This document shows positions 17,394 to 25,069 of a stretch of 64,000 bases of DNA, piece by piece. Both the position numbers and the translations under genes were made by a program. The notes beneath the pieces are model-generated. The model saw only the letters and a program-made list of their open reading frames with translations. It did no database searches and was not told the origin of the DNA. Position 1 is the stretch's first letter, and the number at the start of each line of letters is the position of its first letter. Source of the DNA: Cycloclasticus sp. (GTDB lineage Bacteria > Pseudomonadota > Gammaproteobacteria > Methylococcales > Cycloclasticaceae); contig JBFLJU010000001.1 in NCBI GenBank assembly GCA_040743155.1, positions 62,001 to 126,000 on the forward strand, given 5' to 3'.

Positions 17394-19442
17394 ATGAAGC
17401 ATCTTAAGTTAAGTTTATTGTCCGCCGCGATGATGTCGCTGTCAGTTAATGCCGCAGATTACACTAATCAAACCATTATTGTTGAAGGTAGCCTAATGCG
17501 GCCAGGTACGTTTGGTATTGCTCCAGACTCTTTAGCGTTAAAAGATACGGCCTCTTTATTAAAACGTATCCCAGGTGCCAACGTTAACCGTAATGGCCCG
17601 TTGACAGGTATAGCCTCTTATCGTGGCCAATTTGGTAGTCGAGTAAACTCTGTGGTCGACGGGATGTCTTGGAAGGAAGTTGGCCCGAACAGCATGGATC
17701 CCCCGTTAAGCCATATTCCAGCTGCGTTAACTGATAACTTAACTGTGTATAGAGGGATTGCGCCTATTAGTAGCGGCATTGAAACCATTGGCGGCACAAT
17801 GATCGCAGAATCTCGTAAAAGTAAATTCACGGACAGTAGTGAATTTGAACTTCATGGCTTAGCTTCTTTAGGCTATAGCGAAGCGGATAATGGTTTAACC
17901 AGTAGTGTGCTGGCTAGCTATGCGAATGACAGTCATCGATTTCACGCGAGTATGAGCCAAGAGCAAGGCGATGACTATGAGTTTGATGGCAGCAAATCAG
18001 TTGACCCAAGCCAGTATGATCGTGATGCCTACACCGTTGGGTATGGTGCAAAACTTGGTGCACATGAATTAGGGTTTAACTACAGTAATAACGATACAGG
18101 TCATACAGGTTCGCCCTCGTTACCGATGGATATTATTTGGGTGAGAGGCGGCATATTCTCAGCTGATTACAATATTCAGCTTGGAGATTCGCGCTCACTG
18201 GAAGTGTCTTACTATTATCAAGATATGCGCCATTTGATGAATAACTTCACATTGCGTACAGCTGGCATGGTTATGCAGAATTTAACTACAGTTGATGGCG
18301 GTGGCTTATCGGCTGTTTATCAGGTGCCATTATCTGGTGGTGAATTAAGTTTAGGTCTTGAAGGGGATCTGTCGACACATGATGCAACGGTGACAATGTT
18401 CGGCATGATGGATATGGATACGACGATATTCAAGGGTGCTGAGCGTAATCGGTACAGTGTTTTTGGTGAATGGAAGGGTGTTGTTCAACAAGGACTAGAA
18501 CTGGAGATGGGTCTACGATATACGCAGGTGGAGATGGATTCAGATGAGGTTAGTTCTGATATGGGAATGTTGAGCGGTTTGGTTTCAAGTTTTAATGCCA
18601 GTGACTTGTCCCAAACAGACCACAACTGGGACTTTGATGCCATCTTAAGGAAGACGCTATCAAGCGAATTAACAGCAGAAATTGGGTTTGCACGAAAAAC
18701 ACGTTCGCCATCATATCAAGAGCGCTATTTGTGGAGTGCTCAAGAAGCAACGGGAGGATTGGCTGATAACAGAACCTATATTGGTGACGTGAACTTAGAC
18801 CCAGAGACAGCGTATCAATTTGAAGCGGGCTTGGAGTATGCCGCCAATGGTTTTTATGTTGCGCCGCGGGCATTTTATCACCGCGTAAATGACTATATCC
18901 AAGGCAAAGAAATTTTTGGAACGACAGCTAATATGGTGAAAGGGATGATGTCGGGTGATTCAATAGTCCTTCAGTTCACTAATGTAGACGCTGAGCTTTA
19001 TGGTATGGATGTTGAGTGGGGATACGAAATGAGCGGTGACTGGCGTTTAGACGGTACAGTGAGTTATGTGCGAGGTCGTCAGCGAGATAACGGCGGCGAT
19101 AATCTTTACCGTATAGCACCGCTTAACGCACGTACGCAGCTAACGTATGCACAAGACAGCTGGTCTGTTGCAACAGAAGTTGAAATGTATTCTGCGCAAA
19201 ATGATGTGGCTGATTATAACGGTGAGATGAAATCAGCGGGCTATGGTTTGCTTCACCTCCGTGGAGAAACTCAACCGATAGCGGGCTTGAATATTGGTTT
19301 GGGTGTGGAAAATGTTCTAGGTAAAGATTATGCGGACCATACCGCTGCCATCAATAGGGCGATGGGTTCTGATGTATCTACTGGCGATAAAGTGCCAGGG
19401 CAAGGCAGAAATGTATACATAACAGCCAGCTATGAGTGGTAA
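17394..19442 (+). CDS. TonB-dependent outer-membrane receptor (copper-receptor-like plug)
   Basis: A 682-residue TonB-dependent receptor. A signal peptide ends near residue 20 (VNA); a likely TonB box (TIIVEG) follows, then a plug domain (about 40-145) and a beta barrel ending in an aromatic residue (ASYEW). The plug carries NSMDPPLSHIP, similar to the MDPP segment of OprC/NosA-type copper receptors, and the barrel is unusually rich in methionine (for instance MFGMMDMDTT and MVKGMMSG). I infer a metal or metallophore substrate, with copper the first guess; a lanthanide complex is conceivable given the PQQ enzyme 9 kb away. It is monocistronic, with an inverted repeat before it and a terminator after it. 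Confidence 0.85.
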   Translation: MKHLKLSLLSAAMMSLSVNAADYTNQTIIVEGSLMRPGTFGIAPDSLALKDTASLLKRIPGANVNRNGPLTGIASYRGQFGSRVNSVVDGMSWKEVGPNSMDPPLSHIPAALTDNLTVYRGIAPISSGIETIGGTMIAESRKSKFTDSSEFELHGLASLGYSEADNGLTSSVLASYANDSHRFHASMSQEQGDDYEFDGSKSVDPSQYDRDAYTVGYGAKLGAHELGFNYSNNDTGHTGSPSLPMDIIWVRGGIFSADYNIQLGDSRSLEVSYYYQDMRHLMNNFTLRTAGMVMQNLTTVDGGGLSAVYQVPLSGGELSLGLEGDLSTHDATVTMFGMMDMDTTIFKGAERNRYSVFGEWKGVVQQGLELEMGLRYTQVEMDSDEVSSDMGMLSGLVSSFNASDLSQTDHNWDFDAILRKTLSSELTAEIGFARKTRSPSYQERYLWSAQEATGGLADNRTYIGDVNLDPETAYQFEAGLEYAANGFYVAPRAFYHRVNDYIQGKEIFGTTANMVKGMMSGDSIVLQFTNVDAELYGMDVEWGYEMSGDWRLDGTVSYVRGRQRDNGGDNLYRIAPLNARTQLTYAQDSWSVATEVEMYSAQNDVADYNGEMKSAGYGLLHLRGETQPIAGLNIGLGVENVLGKDYADHTAAINRAMGSDVSTGDKVPGQGRNVYITASYEW

Positions 19443-19475
19443 ATAGCGGGTTCCAACTTCATTGATGGATGTGGA

Positions 19476-19504
19476 GAGCCCAAGTGAAAACTTGGGCTTT
19501 TTTG
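19476..19504 (+). terminator. Intrinsic terminator after TonB receptor
   Basis: Stem AGCCCAAG / CTTGGGCT, loop TGAAAA, followed by T residues. Confidence 0.9.
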
Positions 19505-19611
19505 TGCGTAAATATTGCTGTAAGAATAAGCTTAAATGATACGGTCAACTGCTTCAAACTTAGGGTTGAAGCAGTAAAGTCATAGCTTGCGTGATATTTA
19601 TCTTCATTAAC

Positions 19612-19654
19612 CTAACTTTTGTTTGACGATGGAAAAAGATGATGTTTCTATAGA
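19612..19654 (+). promoter_or_regulatory. Promoter module of first alcohol dehydrogenase
   Basis: CTAACTTTTGTTT (dyad-like core AACTTTTGTT at 19614-19623) is followed 35 bases later by a -10-like TATAGA (19649-19654). The same core and spacing occur twice upstream of the extradiol dioxygenase at 24116. No good -35 hexamer is present, which is typical of activator-dependent promoters. Confidence 0.45.
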
Positions 19655-19719
19655 GGGTAAATACAGACTTTATTGGATGTTCGTTTTTTATAATTTAAAA
19701 GCAATTAAGGAGAGAGTAT

Positions 19720-20823
19720 ATGAAGATTGAAGCTGCGGTGGTTCGCGAGGGTAAAGGAGATTTCAAAATTGAAACTCTAGAGTTAGCAGAGCCATCTGAT
19801 GATCAAATTTTAATTAAAATTGTGGGTGTGGGCTTGTGTCATACCGACTTAACCTGTCGTGATCAGCTTTATCCAGTGCCTCTGCCTATGGTGTTTGGTC
19901 ATGAAGGCTCTGGTGTAGTAGAAAAAATTGGTAAAAATGTAACTAAGGTTGAGCCAGGTGATCACGTGGTTTTAACTTTTTATACCTGTGGTACATGCGA
20001 TGCGTGTTTAACGGGTGACCCGACTAGTTGTGCAAACTCTTTTGGCCCTAATTTCATGGGACGTGCGGTGGATGGTAGCTGTACGATTCACGACCATGCT
20101 GGCGATGAAGTAGGTTGTAGCTTCTTTGGCCAGTCCTCATTTGCTAGCCATGCGCTTGCCTACGAGCGTAACACCGTTAAAGTACCTAAAGATGCTCCTC
20201 TTGAGCTGCTTGGCCCATTAGGTTGTGGTGTTCAAACAGGGGCGGGTTCAGTATTAAATGCGTTAAACCCACCAGCGGGTAGTGCTATTGCTGTTTTTGG
20301 TGCGGGCGCGGTTGGTCTGTCAGCAGTGATGGGCGCAGTTGTGGCAAATTGCACAACGATTATTTCAATTGATGTTAAAGAAAACCGTTTGGAGTTGGCT
20401 AAAGAACTAGGGGCGACACATACCATTAATGCAGCAGAAGTTGACCCAGTTGAAGAAATCCAAAAACTAACTGGCGGTGGCGGTATTGCTTATGTGCTTG
20501 AAACAAGTGGTGTTGCACCTGTTTTGAGTCAAGCAATCATGTCATCTTGCGTGGGCGGTGAAATTGGTATCGTGGGTGCGCCAGCGATGGGAACAACGGT
20601 TCCTCTGGATATTAACTTCATGTTATTTAACAGAAAATTACGTGGTATCGTTGAAGGTGAATCAAACTCTGACATCTTTATTCCGAGATTGATTAGTCTT
20701 TACCAGCAAGGTAAATTCCCGTTTGATAAATTAGTTAAGTTCTATGATCTTGACCAAATCAATGAAGCGGCGGCTGACTCAGAAAAAGGAACGACGCTTA
20801 AAGCGATTTTACGAATTAAGTAG
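19720..20823 (+). CDS. Zinc-dependent aryl/benzyl alcohol dehydrogenase (XylB-like), copy 1
   Basis: A 367-residue medium-chain NAD(P)-dependent alcohol dehydrogenase. Catalytic-zinc residues are Cys40 and His61-Glu62; the structural-zinc cysteines are Cys90, Cys93, Cys96 and Cys104. The segment [14 protein letters not shown] and the Rossmann motif [12 protein letters not shown] are characteristic of the benzyl-alcohol (XylB) group, which oxidises aromatic alcohols to aldehydes. An AAGGAG ribosome site precedes the ATG, and a terminator follows, so it is a single-gene unit. A close paralogue lies at 26089, on the other side of the oxygenase genes. Cofactor choice is not certain from sequence. 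Confidence 0.9.
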   Translation: MKIEAAVVREGKGDFKIETLELAEPSDDQILIKIVGVGLCHTDLTCRDQLYPVPLPMVFGHEGSGVVEKIGKNVTKVEPGDHVVLTFYTCGTCDACLTGDPTSCANSFGPNFMGRAVDGSCTIHDHAGDEVGCSFFGQSSFASHALAYERNTVKVPKDAPLELLGPLGCGVQTGAGSVLNALNPPAGSAIAVFGAGAVGLSAVMGAVVANCTTIISIDVKENRLELAKELGATHTINAAEVDPVEEIQKLTGGGGIAYVLETSGVAPVLSQAIMSSCVGGEIGIVGAPAMGTTVPLDINFMLFNRKLRGIVEGESNSDIFIPRLISLYQQGKFPFDKLVKFYDLDQINEAAADSEKGTTLKAILRIK

Positions 20824-20843
20824 TCAGTATTAAGTTGACGATT

Positions 20844-20877
20844 AAAACCGGAGCAGGTATTTGGCTCCGGTTTTTTT
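20844..20877 (+). terminator. Intrinsic terminator after first alcohol dehydrogenase
   Basis: Stem AAACCGGAGC / GCTCCGGTTT followed by seven T residues, about 20 bases after the stop. Confidence 0.9.
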
Positions 20878-20944
20878 ATGCCTATTACTTTTGGCTGAGT
20901 TTTAAAGCAAGTTGCGTTTTTAACATAAGAAATGGAGAGCAAGT

Positions 20945-22135
20945 ATGTCAGTTAACGAAGGAGCTGATGCCACGATAAAGTGGCCAGCAAAAACAAACCA
21001 TGTGCCGAAAGAAGTATTCGAGAAAGAAGGCTTGTGGGAAAAAGAGTTAGAAGCTATTTTTTATGCAGAAGAATGGCATCCCATCGTTCATCGTGCAGAA
21101 ATTCCTGAACCAGGGGATTACAAAGCGGCGCAAATAGGTGAAATTAACATTTTTGCGGTGCACGGCAATGATGGGGAGATAAGGGTTTTTCAAAACACCT
21201 GCACTCATCGGGGTACGTCGTTAGTAACGGAAAGCTCTGGCAATAAAAAAGAGTTTGAGTGTCCCTATCACCGTTGGTTGTTTAGTTTGGAGGGTGAGTT
21301 GGTCGGTTGCCCTAATAGTCGCGAGTTTTCGCCAGATTTTGATGTAAAAGATTATGGCCTAATGACATTACGTGTAGAAGAGTTTTATGGTTTGTACTTC
21401 GTCACGATGAGCGATAAGACGCCAGCCTTGAAGGAATATTTTGGTAAAAGTTTTTATGAGCCTTTGCAGCGACTCTTAGGTGGTGACGGCCGCTTGAATT
21501 TGATTGGCTATCAAAAGGTTACATACGACTGTAACTGGAAGGCTTATTGCGATAATGATGGCTACCATGGAGCCTTATTACATAAAGCGTTTGCGATGTT
21601 AAATTGGCAAGGAGGTAAGGGAACACAAATTGTGACGGAAAACGGGCACTTGTGCTTCGATTCTGAGCTAACGATTCCTGATAAAGTAGATGCTCTGGAA
21701 GATGGCTCAATTCTTGATTTTAAAGGGACGGAAACCAGCAATGGTTCTATTGTGTTGATGTCATTCCCGATAACGGTCTATACCAAGCACATGGATATGT
21801 TAAATATTCGTTATTCTTTCCCTAAAGGCACTAAAGGGGTTGAGGTTCATTATGCGTATTTCTCACATCAAGACGATGATGATGAAATGGTCAGGCATCG
21901 CGTCCGGCAGTCGAGTAATTTATTAGGCCCTTGTGGTTTAATCAGCATGGAAGATGCCTCGGTTTTTTCACGTATCGATAAGGGCAATAAAACTCATGGT
22001 AACGCTATTTTTCAAAAAGGCGTTAAAGATGAATACGCTATCCCATTAGCTGTTGGGCAGACGGATGAAACAGGGAATTTGGCTCGTTGGGAGCGTTATA
22101 GAGCACTAATGGGTTTTGAAAGGAGTCCAGCATGA
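20945..22135 (+). CDS. Rieske aromatic ring-hydroxylating oxygenase, large subunit
   Basis: Catalytic alpha subunit (396 residues) of a Rieske non-haem iron oxygenase that adds oxygen to an aromatic ring. The Rieske centre is Cys86-x-His88 and Cys106-x2-His109, with the usual 17-residue gap. The mononuclear iron site is His208 and His213 in DGYHGALLHKAF with the third ligand at Asp337 (SMEDASVF), and Asp205 is the bridging carboxylate to the neighbouring Rieske centre. It overlaps its small subunit by 4 bases (ATGA). No ferredoxin or reductase gene is nearby, so electrons must come from elsewhere. Close context with a XylM-like enzyme suggests a benzoate- or alkylbenzoate-like substrate, but this is inference; it is shorter than most naphthalene-type subunits. 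Confidence 0.92.
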   Translation: MSVNEGADATIKWPAKTNHVPKEVFEKEGLWEKELEAIFYAEEWHPIVHRAEIPEPGDYKAAQIGEINIFAVHGNDGEIRVFQNTCTHRGTSLVTESSGNKKEFECPYHRWLFSLEGELVGCPNSREFSPDFDVKDYGLMTLRVEEFYGLYFVTMSDKTPALKEYFGKSFYEPLQRLLGGDGRLNLIGYQKVTYDCNWKAYCDNDGYHGALLHKAFAMLNWQGGKGTQIVTENGHLCFDSELTIPDKVDALEDGSILDFKGTETSNGSIVLMSFPITVYTKHMDMLNIRYSFPKGTKGVEVHYAYFSHQDDDDEMVRHRVRQSSNLLGPCGLISMEDASVFSRIDKGNKTHGNAIFQKGVKDEYAIPLAVGQTDETGNLARWERYRALMGFERSPA

Positions 22136-22620
22136 AAAAAGTTTCGTTAGCTAATAAAAAACTCATTGAAGATTTAAATAGTGACTATATCAGTGCGCTA
22201 AATGACTTTAATATGGATAACTGGTTGCGCTGCTTTAGCGAGCAAGGGCAGTATATTTTGAACTCTGAAGAGAACGTGCGTAGAGGTCTGCCAGTTGCGT
22301 TTATGTTGGATGATTGTTATGCACGGTTGAAAGACCGGGTAAAGCAAGTGATGGAGATTCAATACGACTCATCTGAACATTATCAGATGCGCCATTTCAC
22401 CCAGCTGATCTCTGTTGCAGAGCAAGCCGATGGTAGCTTTCAGGCGAGCCATAACTTGTCTGTTTATTACACTCCCAAAGATACGCATCAAACGGCAACG
22501 CTTTGTGTGGGAAGCTATAAGGACACCATCGTGATAGAAAATGAAGAAGCTAAGTATCTGAAGAAACTAGCGGTTGTTGATACCAATGTGTTGCCGCGTT
22601 ACGTTATCTACCCTGTTTAA
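22132..22620 (+). CDS. Ring-hydroxylating oxygenase, small (beta) subunit
   Basis: A 162-residue SnoaL/NTF2-fold protein matching the beta subunits of aromatic-ring dioxygenases in size and pattern: an N-terminal helix containing the DWxxCF-like DNWLRCF stretch and a C-terminal strand pair ending in VIYPV. It has a structural role in the alpha3-beta3 hexamer and carries no catalytic metal site. The ATG overlaps the alpha stop by 4 bases, which is strong evidence for partnership. A long hairpin follows. Confidence 0.9.
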   Translation: MKKVSLANKKLIEDLNSDYISALNDFNMDNWLRCFSEQGQYILNSEENVRRGLPVAFMLDDCYARLKDRVKQVMEIQYDSSEHYQMRHFTQLISVAEQADGSFQASHNLSVYYTPKDTHQTATLCVGSYKDTIVIENEEAKYLKKLAVVDTNVLPRYVIYPV

Positions 22621-22638
22621 ATTAAGTTAACCAACGTC

Positions 22639-22666
22639 ATTGGGCCGGTGTTTCCACCGGCCCAAT
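22639..22666. terminator. Perfect 12-base-pair hairpin between convergent genes
   Basis: ATTGGGCCGGTG / CACCGGCCCAAT with loop TTTC lies between the convergent small-subunit and XylM-like genes. It has no clear T run on either side, so it is a probable but weak two-way terminator. Confidence 0.5.
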
Positions 22667-22693
22667 TTGGTCTCTCGAGGACTTTAAAACACC

Positions 22694-23818
22694 TTAGGTG
22701 CTTGCAATGTCGATGGGCTCTTCGATGTCTTCCCCGAGCCAGTCCGGCCAGCCAGCGGCCTTATTTGCTTCTCGTGCGAGAACCCTTTCTTCAGGTGTGG
22801 CGCGGGTCAAATCCCATTCTTTTAGTTTTGGCTGTGCGTAAAACTTAAACCAAATGGGTGGGATTAACGCCGCATTAAAGGATAGAAACATACTGGGGCC
22901 TTGTGGGCCATCTGGATTTGGCTTTAATTCATAAAAGGGGATGTATGAGTCTAGGTGGTGATCATTATGGTTTGAAATTTCATAAGCGAGCGGGCGAATA
23001 ATATAGGATAAATGATTCCAAATATGACGTGACTCGTAGGGCTTACCAATAACGCGGACTAGACCGTTATGTTGGAAATAGTTAAAGCCTTCGGCGAATA
23101 ATTTTGCCAACATTAAAGCGATAATGGTCATGCCCATTGCATAAATGCCACCAAACCAAGTCACGACGCCTATGAGTACCGAGACTTGAACGATCGCGCG
23201 GACTAATCGACCGGTGGGTGACCAGATGCTTTTATTGGTCTTTTTGCACATCTCACGTTCTGCGTGGATGAAGTCTTTATAGCTGCCAAATGAGGCTCTA
23301 AACATGTAACTGTAAATTATCTCACCCCGTCTAGCGGTATCAGAGTCCTCCGGTGTGGCAAGATTTATGTGGTGGTTATGGATATGAGCGACATCCCGCG
23401 TTGGGTCTAAGAAAAAAGTGCCAAGCAATGTGGCGAGGTAGCGGCCAAAATCTCTGCGGTGCATTAGCTCGTGGGTGACGGGCACATTTGGCATCGCGCC
23501 TAGAAGTCCCAATGAAAATACAGCGCCAATCATATCTATCACTGGAATAGAGCCCGATGCTTGAACGGTCGTATTGATCCAATGTACGAAGGCAGTATAC
23601 AAGGCAATCATAATAAACAAGTGGAGGTAAAGAGGGATGTTGACGATAAAAGGATGGTTTATTTTACGCATGTTAAGGTCAGGTTTTGCTAGTACATCCA
23701 GTAGTGTGATGGGCATCAGCAAGCCAATGCCAGTCCAAACCCAATGCCCTCCTTGTGTAAAGCCTAATATGGCAATACAAACAATTGCCGTGCCAAAGTA
23801 ATATCGTAAATAATCCAT
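22694..23818 (-). CDS. XylM/AlkB-like membrane di-iron hydroxylase
   Basis: Integral-membrane monooxygenase of the fatty-acid-desaturase superfamily, which hydroxylates methyl groups of alkyl-aromatics (XylM, CymAa) or alkane termini (AlkB). The eight-histidine signature is visible: HELMH (116-120), HIHNHH (145-150), QHNG (His250) and HNDHH (284-288). The asparagine-containing second and third boxes and overall length fit the xylene/p-cymene group better than AlkB. About six hydrophobic segments lie before and between the boxes. I place the start at 23818 (374 residues) because GGAGGA sits seven bases upstream; an earlier in-frame ATG at 23860 has no ribosome site. The reductase partner (XylA type) is absent here. 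Confidence 0.85.
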   Translation of the reverse strand: MDYLRYYFGTAIVCIAILGFTQGGHWVWTGIGLLMPITLLDVLAKPDLNMRKINHPFIVNIPLYLHLFIMIALYTAFVHWINTTVQASGSIPVIDMIGAVFSLGLLGAMPNVPVTHELMHRRDFGRYLATLLGTFFLDPTRDVAHIHNHHINLATPEDSDTARRGEIIYSYMFRASFGSYKDFIHAEREMCKKTNKSIWSPTGRLVRAIVQVSVLIGVVTWFGGIYAMGMTIIALMLAKLFAEGFNYFQHNGLVRVIGKPYESRHIWNHLSYIIRPLAYEISNHNDHHLDSYIPFYELKPNPDGPQGPSMFLSFNAALIPPIWFKFYAQPKLKEWDLTRATPEERVLAREANKAAGWPDWLGEDIEEPIDIAST

Positions 23819-23887
23819 GCTATTCCTCCGTTGAAATGTGATGTTTCTTATTTTGACCAAAAATTAAGCTACCACAGCGCACAGTAG

Positions 23888-23935
23888 ATAACTAACATTT
23901 GTTTTAATGATTGTGAGCAATGACATCAGCATTAT
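23888..23935 (+). promoter_or_regulatory. Promoter module P1 before the extradiol dioxygenase
   Basis: The dyad AACATTTGTT (23894-23903) is followed 36 bases later by a -10-like CATTAT (23930-23935). The dyad centre would be near -43 from the likely start of transcription, the position of a class II activator. Confidence 0.42.
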
Positions 23936-24002
23936 TAGTCGGCTGTTGAAAAGTGACTGTTGTCATTTTGTCTGGATATTAAGCTGTCGCACCGCATTCA
24001 AA

Positions 24003-24049
24003 ATAACTAACATTTGTTTAATTAGTGTGAGCAGTGGCATCAGTATAAT
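24003..24049 (+). promoter_or_regulatory. Promoter module P2 before the extradiol dioxygenase
   Basis: The dyad AACATTTGTT (24009-24018) is followed 35 bases later by a perfect -10 TATAAT (24044-24049) without a recognisable -35. It is the better of the two copies and the nearer to the gene; transcription would start near 24056. Confidence 0.5.
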
Positions 24050-24115
24050 CAGTTTCTTTTTATATAGGTGTCATGCTAAACAGGACGTTAGGCATTACTA
24101 CTGAAGGGGAATTAA

Positions 24116-25042
24116 ATGATCAGATATAAGAAACTGGGTTATGTGGCTCTCGGGGTTACAGACCTCGAAAAATCAATTAGCTACTACCGCGACCTAATCG
24201 GTTTACAGCTTAACCATCAAGAAGATGGTGTGGCTTATTTCACGTGTAGTGACGACCACCATAACCTTGTGCTATATCAGAGCGCAGTGGCTGGCTTGCA
24301 ACGTATTTCTTGGGAAGTAGAAAGTGACGCCGAGCTAGATAATGCTGCTGAAACATTTAAAAAACATGGGCTCGACGTTTATGAGTTGCCGGAAGAAGAA
24401 AGTGCGGCAATATTCCAAGCGCGCACCTTACGTTTTATAGAGCCGAATGACGGCATTTGCTTCGAGCTGTATAGCCAGCAATATAAGCGAGCTGATCCGT
24501 TTAAAGCCACAGTTAGCAAAATTGCGCGTTTAGGCCACGTTGTCGTTAGCTTTTCTGACTGGCATGCAACGATTAAGTTTTTCAGAGACGTGATGAACTT
24601 TGATACCTCCGATTCGATTGATGGGTTTATTAATTTTATGCGTTGTTTCCCTAATCCTTATCACCATACCTTTGGTGTTAGTAGCGCCAAATTAAGAGGT
24701 GACAGGCCTGGTTTACATCACGTGAACTTTATGGTGACAGACATGGATGATATTGGCCGTGCATTGAATAGATTGCCGGAAAATGATATTCCTATTGTGT
24801 TTGGTCCTGGACGTCATCCACCATCGGGTAGTATTTTTTATTACTTTCTTGACCCCGATGGAATGACAGTTGAGTACAGTTTTGGTATGGAAGAATTTCC
24901 AGAGCATAATCCACGTAAGCCACGCTCATTAGAGCCACGTCCAGATTCGGGGGATTACTGGGGCGGGCTGCCCAAAGAAGACTGGGCCAAAAGAGGTGAC
25001 ATACTGCCCGCCAAACCACAATTAATAGGTAAGTTGCTTTAG
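24116..25042 (+). CDS. Extradiol ring-cleavage dioxygenase, type I (VOC fold)
   Basis: A 308-residue two-domain vicinal-oxygen-chelate protein of the catechol 2,3-dioxygenase class, which meta-cleaves a catechol with Fe(II). The N-terminal domain begins LGYVALGVTDLEKS, and the catalytic C-terminal domain begins near residue 138 (RLGHVVVSF). Iron ligands are His141, one of His201/His202 (GLHHVNF) and Glu253 (MTVEYSFG), in the right order and spacing for the family. The final 50 residues are hydrophilic. An AAGGGG ribosome site precedes the ATG, downstream of the duplicated promoter module. A decarboxylase-like amidohydrolase follows 27 bases later, so it may cleave a carboxylated catechol. Confidence 0.88.
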   Translation: MIRYKKLGYVALGVTDLEKSISYYRDLIGLQLNHQEDGVAYFTCSDDHHNLVLYQSAVAGLQRISWEVESDAELDNAAETFKKHGLDVYELPEEESAAIFQARTLRFIEPNDGICFELYSQQYKRADPFKATVSKIARLGHVVVSFSDWHATIKFFRDVMNFDTSDSIDGFINFMRCFPNPYHHTFGVSSAKLRGDRPGLHHVNFMVTDMDDIGRALNRLPENDIPIVFGPGRHPPSGSIFYYFLDPDGMTVEYSFGMEEFPEHNPRKPRSLEPRPDSGDYWGGLPKEDWAKRGDILPAKPQLIGKLL

Positions 25043-25069
25043 TTATTGCGACTTAGCTAGTCGTTTAAA

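Larger units (their letters stand above)
23850..24055 (+). repeat. Imperfect direct repeat, two copies of about 90 bases
   Basis: Copy 1 (23850-23940) and copy 2 (23965-24055) are repeated with a 115-base period between the divergent hydroxylase and extradiol dioxygenase genes. The best block, ATAACTAACATTTGTTT (23888-23904 and 24003-24019), is identical in both. After a variable 6-7 bases, the 27-base block beginning TGTGAGCA differs at five positions. Each copy holds a promoter-like module, so the repeat looks like a duplicated promoter. Confidence 0.75.

Noticed and set aside
20880-20944. Sigma-54 promoter before the Rieske oxygenase, as for XylR-controlled genes
   Set aside because: No GG-N10-GC pair with the right flanks could be found there.
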